DNA of 64,000 bases, taken from Botryobacter ruber. Its GTDB lineage: Bacteria > Bacteroidota > Bacteroidia > Cytophagales > Hymenobacteraceae. This document shows positions 61,077-64,000 of this stretch, piece by piece. The stretch is taken from NCBI RefSeq assembly GCF_003347595.2, contig NZ_QCZK02000004.1, positions 48,960-112,959 of the forward strand. Direction: 5' to 3'. Position 1 is the first letter of the stretch, and every line of letters starts with the position of its first letter. The position numbers were made by a program, and so were the translations under genes. The notes beneath the pieces were generated by a model. That model had not been told where the DNA came from, did no database searches, and was given only the letters and a program-made list of their open reading frames with translations.

Positions 61077-63842
61077 ATGAAAAACAGTATCATCTTATTT
61101 ACCCTGACTATCCTGTCTGCGGTACTGCTTTCCTCATCCAAAGGAAAAGTAGCGGCACAGGTGCAGCTGCAGAACCTGCGTACCGAGATGCTGCAGAACC
61201 CTGAAGGTATCGACGTGGTGAAGCCGCGCCTGAGCTGGGAAATCACCGGCAACCAGCGGGGGCTTATGCAGACGCACTACCAGGTGCTGGTGGCCTCGTC
61301 GCCGGAAAAGCTGGCGAAGAACGAAGGTGACCTTTGGAACTCGGGTAAGGTGCAATCAGACCAGTCTGTACATGTAGTCTATGCAGGTGCTCCGCTTAAA
61401 AGCCGCAAAGAAGCCTACTGGAAAGTAAAAACCTGGACAAACCACGGCGAAAGCTCCTGGAGTGAACCCGCTTACTGGAGCATGGGCCTGTTGTATTATG
61501 GTGACTGGGCAGGCCGCTGGATTGGGATGGATAAATTGTCCGAAGGTGATGAGGAAGACAGGTTTTCGCGCCTCTCTGCCCGCTACTTCCGGAAGGAATT
61601 TGAAGCGCCTAAAGAAATTAAAAAGGCCAAAGTCTACATCATCGGCCTTGGCTTATACGAGCTGTACCTGAACGGACAGCGCATCGGCGACCAGGTACTG
61701 GCGCCGGCACCTACCGACTATTCTGAAAATGTTAAATACAACACCTACGATGTAACGAAGCAGCTGAAGTCCGGCAAAAATGCCATTGGTACCGTGCTAG
61801 GCAACGGCCGGTTTTTTACCATGCGGCAGTACAAGCCTTATAAGAACAAAACCTTCGGCTACCCTAAAATGCTGCTCAACCTGGTAATCGAATACAAAGA
61901 CGGTACGAAGGAAACCATCCGTACCGATGAAAGCTGGAAAATGACGGCCGATGGTCCCATCCGTGCCAACAACGAGTATGACGGCGAAGAATACGATGCC
62001 CGCAAAGAAATGCCCGGCTGGAACACGGTAGGCTTTAACGACAAGCAGTGGCAGCAGGCGGAGTATGTGCAGGAGCCTACCGGCGAGATTGAAGCCCAGA
62101 TGAATGAGAACATGAAAGTAATGGAAACCATCAAACCGGTTTCCGTGAAGCAGCTGAAGCCTGGAACTCATATTGTGGATATGGGCCAGAACATGGTGGG
62201 CTGGGTGAGAATGAAAGTAAATGGCAAGCGGGGCGACCAGGTAACGCTGCGGTATGCGGAGGTCCTGAACGAAAAAGGCGAACTGGCCATGGAAAACATC
62301 CGCGATGCAAAAGTAACCGATGTGTACACCCTGAAAGGGGACGGAGAAGAAGTGTGGGAGCCGTCATTCGTTTACCACGGGTTCCGTTATGTGGAAGTGA
62401 GCGGCTATCCGGGCAAGCCTACCGTCAACGATTTTGATGGCCGGGTGGTGTACGATGCCTTGAAAACAGTCGGTAGCTTTAAGACTTCCAATCCCATCAT
62501 CAACCAGGTGTACAAAAATGCCTACTGGGGCATCAGGGGAAATTACAAAGGCATGCCGGTAGATTGTCCGCAGCGAAATGAGCGGCAGCCTTGGCTGGGC
62601 GACCGACCAACCGTGGCCTACGGTGAAAGCTTTATCTTTGATAACGGGAAGCTGTATGCCAAGTGGCTGGATGATATCCAGTTTGCCCAGAAAGCCGACG
62701 GCTCTATTCCGGATGTGGCCCCTGCCTTCTGGCGCTACTACAGCGACAACATGTCCTGGGCGGGAACTTACCTCATGATTGCCGATATGCTGTACCAGCA
62801 ATACGGCTATGTAAAGCCCATCGAGAAGCATTATCCTTCCATGAAGAAGTGGCTGCAGTACATGCAGAACCTGTACATGACGGAGGATTACATCATGACG
62901 AAAGATAGCTATGGCGACTGGTGTCCGCCTCCGGCTACGATTGAAGAAGGCAGGGGCATGAACGCGAATGTGAAAAACCCCAGCCAGTTAATTTCTACTG
63001 CCTATCATTACCACTATCTGCAGATGATGCAGCGCTTCGCCCGCCTCACGGGCAATGAGGGAGACATTAAAGAATATCAGGCCCTGGCAGCAAAGGTGAA
63101 AGAAGGCTTTAACGATGAATTCTACAATGCCGAAGGAGGCTTCTATGGCGAAAATCTGTTAACGGATAACCTGCTGGCCCTTTATTTCGGGTTGGTGCCG
63201 AAGGAGCAGGAGAAAGCCCTGTTCAACAACATCGTGAACATAATTGAAGTGCAGAACAAAGGCCATTTAAGCACCGGCGTGGTAGGAACCCAGTGGATGA
63301 TGCGCAGCCTGACCGATTACGGGCGGCCTGACCTCGCCTACAAGCTTGCCACCACCAACACCTATCCCAGCTGGGGCTATATGGTGGCCAACGGAGCCAC
63401 CACCATCTGGGAATTATGGAATGGCAATACAGCAGCACCCAACATGAATTCCTACAACCATGTCATGATGCTGGGCGACCTGGTAATCTGGTATTTCGAA
63501 GACCTGGCGGGCATCAAATCAAGCAGGGAACAGACCGGATTCAAGCAGCTGGAAATGAAGCCTCAGGTGGTAGACGGACTGGATTTTGTAAACGCCAGCT
63601 ACCATTCCATCCACGGTGAAATCAAAAGCGACTGGAAAAAAGAGAAGAAGCGGTTTACCTGGAACATCACCGTGCCCGGCAATACCAAAGCTGTTGTGTA
63701 CATCCCGGCCAGCTCTGAGAAAAGCGTGACAGAAGGCGGTAAAGCAGCAGCATCTGCCTCTGGCGTCAAGTTCCTGCGCATGGAGGGTGACAGAGCGGTG
63801 TTTGAAGTAGGTTCCGGTACCTATTCGTTTGTAGCGAAATAA
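61077..63842 (+). CDS. GH78 alpha-L-rhamnosidase
   Basis: The 921-residue protein has an N-terminal signal (LFTLTILSAVLLSSS) and the usual GH78 order: an N-terminal beta-sandwich (VKPRLSWEITGNQRG), a second sandwich with KAKVYIIGLGLYELYLNGQR, and the (alpha/alpha)6 barrel. The barrel carries the acid Glu502 in DCPQRNERQPWLGD and the base Glu779 in TTIWELWNG, positions that match known enzymes. A C-terminal sandwich ends the protein. It cleaves terminal alpha-L-rhamnose, as expected for rhamnogalacturonan side chains or backbone fragments. Confidence 0.94.
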   Translation: MKNSIILFTLTILSAVLLSSSKGKVAAQVQLQNLRTEMLQNPEGIDVVKPRLSWEITGNQRGLMQTHYQVLVASSPEKLAKNEGDLWNSGKVQSDQSVHVVYAGAPLKSRKEAYWKVKTWTNHGESSWSEPAYWSMGLLYYGDWAGRWIGMDKLSEGDEEDRFSRLSARYFRKEFEAPKEIKKAKVYIIGLGLYELYLNGQRIGDQVLAPAPTDYSENVKYNTYDVTKQLKSGKNAIGTVLGNGRFFTMRQYKPYKNKTFGYPKMLLNLVIEYKDGTKETIRTDESWKMTADGPIRANNEYDGEEYDARKEMPGWNTVGFNDKQWQQAEYVQEPTGEIEAQMNENMKVMETIKPVSVKQLKPGTHIVDMGQNMVGWVRMKVNGKRGDQVTLRYAEVLNEKGELAMENIRDAKVTDVYTLKGDGEEVWEPSFVYHGFRYVEVSGYPGKPTVNDFDGRVVYDALKTVGSFKTSNPIINQVYKNAYWGIRGNYKGMPVDCPQRNERQPWLGDRPTVAYGESFIFDNGKLYAKWLDDIQFAQKADGSIPDVAPAFWRYYSDNMSWAGTYLMIADMLYQQYGYVKPIEKHYPSMKKWLQYMQNLYMTEDYIMTKDSYGDWCPPPATIEEGRGMNANVKNPSQLISTAYHYHYLQMMQRFARLTGNEGDIKEYQALAAKVKEGFNDEFYNAEGGFYGENLLTDNLLALYFGLVPKEQEKALFNNIVNIIEVQNKGHLSTGVVGTQWMMRSLTDYGRPDLAYKLATTNTYPSWGYMVANGATTIWELWNGNTAAPNMNSYNHVMMLGDLVIWYFEDLAGIKSSREQTGFKQLEMKPQVVDGLDFVNASYHSIHGEIKSDWKKEKKRFTWNITVPGNTKAVVYIPASSEKSVTEGGKAAASASGVKFLRMEGDRAVFEVGSGTYSFVAK

Positions 63843-63845
63843 AAA

Positions 63846-63887
63846 AACCCGGTAGGTTTACAAAACATTGTTGTCCGAAACCTGCCG
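63846..63887. repeat. Partial CCCGGTAGG hairpin after the rhamnosidase gene
   Basis: AAACCCGGTAGGTTT is followed after a spacer by GAAACCTGCCG, which can pair with mismatches. It is a diverged copy of the perfect hairpin at 61024-61056. Confidence 0.6.
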
Positions 63888-63918
63888 TATATTCTATAGT
63901 TATCAATTAGTTACTGCT

Positions 63919-64000
63919 ATGGACACAAAAGGTATCCGGGTAAAGAAGTTATTAAATTACCTGCCCGACAAGTTACTTGATGAGTTGGCCGTAGAGACAC
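63919..64000 (+). CDS. Probable transposase, N-terminus only (window edge)
   Basis: The frame starts ATG at 63919 and runs off the window. The visible 27 residues (MDTKGIRVKKLLNYLPDKLL, then DELAVET) resemble the start of IS4-type transposases, which open with a similar LLNYLPD-x-LLDELA motif. The inverted repeat and the rest of the gene are not in the window, so this is tentative. Confidence 0.45.
   Translation, partial: MDTKGIRVKKLLNYLPDKLLDELAVET

Overview
The window looks like a chromosomal segment of a Bacteroidota bacterium of the order Cytophagales, most probably near Hymenobacteraceae (Pontibacter-like). The signs are four proteins with C-terminal Por/type IX secretion (T9SS) sorting tails, S46 dipeptidyl-peptidase, GH140, DUF3826 and DUF3857 families, GloVer-repeat proteins, and intergenic regions crowded with short palindromic repeats. 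The taxonomic placement is inference from gene content. No rRNA, tRNA or CRISPR array was recognised.

Layout. 1-2.4 kb: a translationally coupled rimK cassette (retropepsin-like protease, RimK glutamate ligase, succinylglutamate desuccinylase-like hydrolase). 2.5-5.6 kb: small barrel protein, methyltransferase, NAD(P)-binding protein, CvfB-like S1 protein. 5.8-12.8 kb: P-type Ca2+-ATPase, tandem universal stress protein, Dps-like ferritin, Omp85-like barrel. 14-19 kb: a small unknown protein and two tandem DUF3857/transglutaminase-fold proteins, one with and one without the catalytic Cys and His. 19.2-25.8 kb: three T9SS-exported proteins, the last a pectinesterase; they share modules, and two share a CAATCGATTG palindrome near position -45. 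26-32 kb: helix-hairpin-helix outer-membrane protein, PorV-like barrel, S46 peptidase, YidD. 32.1-33.4 kb: an AT-rich patch with an orphan lipoprotein, a UPF0175 antitoxin and a truncated PIN toxin, followed by hairpin repeats. 33.4-39.4 kb: a minus-strand operon for sugar-acid catabolism (LacI regulator, Fe-alcohol dehydrogenase, DapA-like aldolase, PdxA2-like dehydrogenase, OtnK/DtnK-like kinase) with two LacI-type operators. 40-43.6 kb: a giant GloVer-repeat T9SS protein. 44.3-63.8 kb: a plus-strand pectin/rhamnogalacturonan degradation cluster (DUF3826, two PL1 pectate lyases, a beta-helix/DUF4955-like protein, GH140 apiosidase-like, GH43, SGNH esterase, sialidase-fold protein, SASA esterase, GH78 rhamnosidase) with no SusC/SusD pair visible. 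A probable transposase starts at the right edge.

The pectin theme links the parts. The T9SS pectinesterase can de-esterify pectin outside the cell, the PL1 lyases cut the backbone, and GH140, GH43, GH78 and the esterases strip side chains. The LacI-controlled acid-sugar operon could process a released acid, although that link is inference.

The strongest unexplained signal is non-coding. A roughly 35-bp asymmetric repeat (core GGCTGTGGTGGCAGGTGCAG) occurs in at least 17 clear and about 6 degenerate copies, in most of the longer intergenic gaps, sometimes as inverted pairs and once inside the coding sequence of the acid-sugar kinase. A second layer consists of hairpins with a constant architecture (6-10 bp stem, 3-4 nt loop) but unrelated stem sequences, some with compensatory changes. 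One 255-bp MITE-like element sits inside another palindromic repeat with a visible target duplication.
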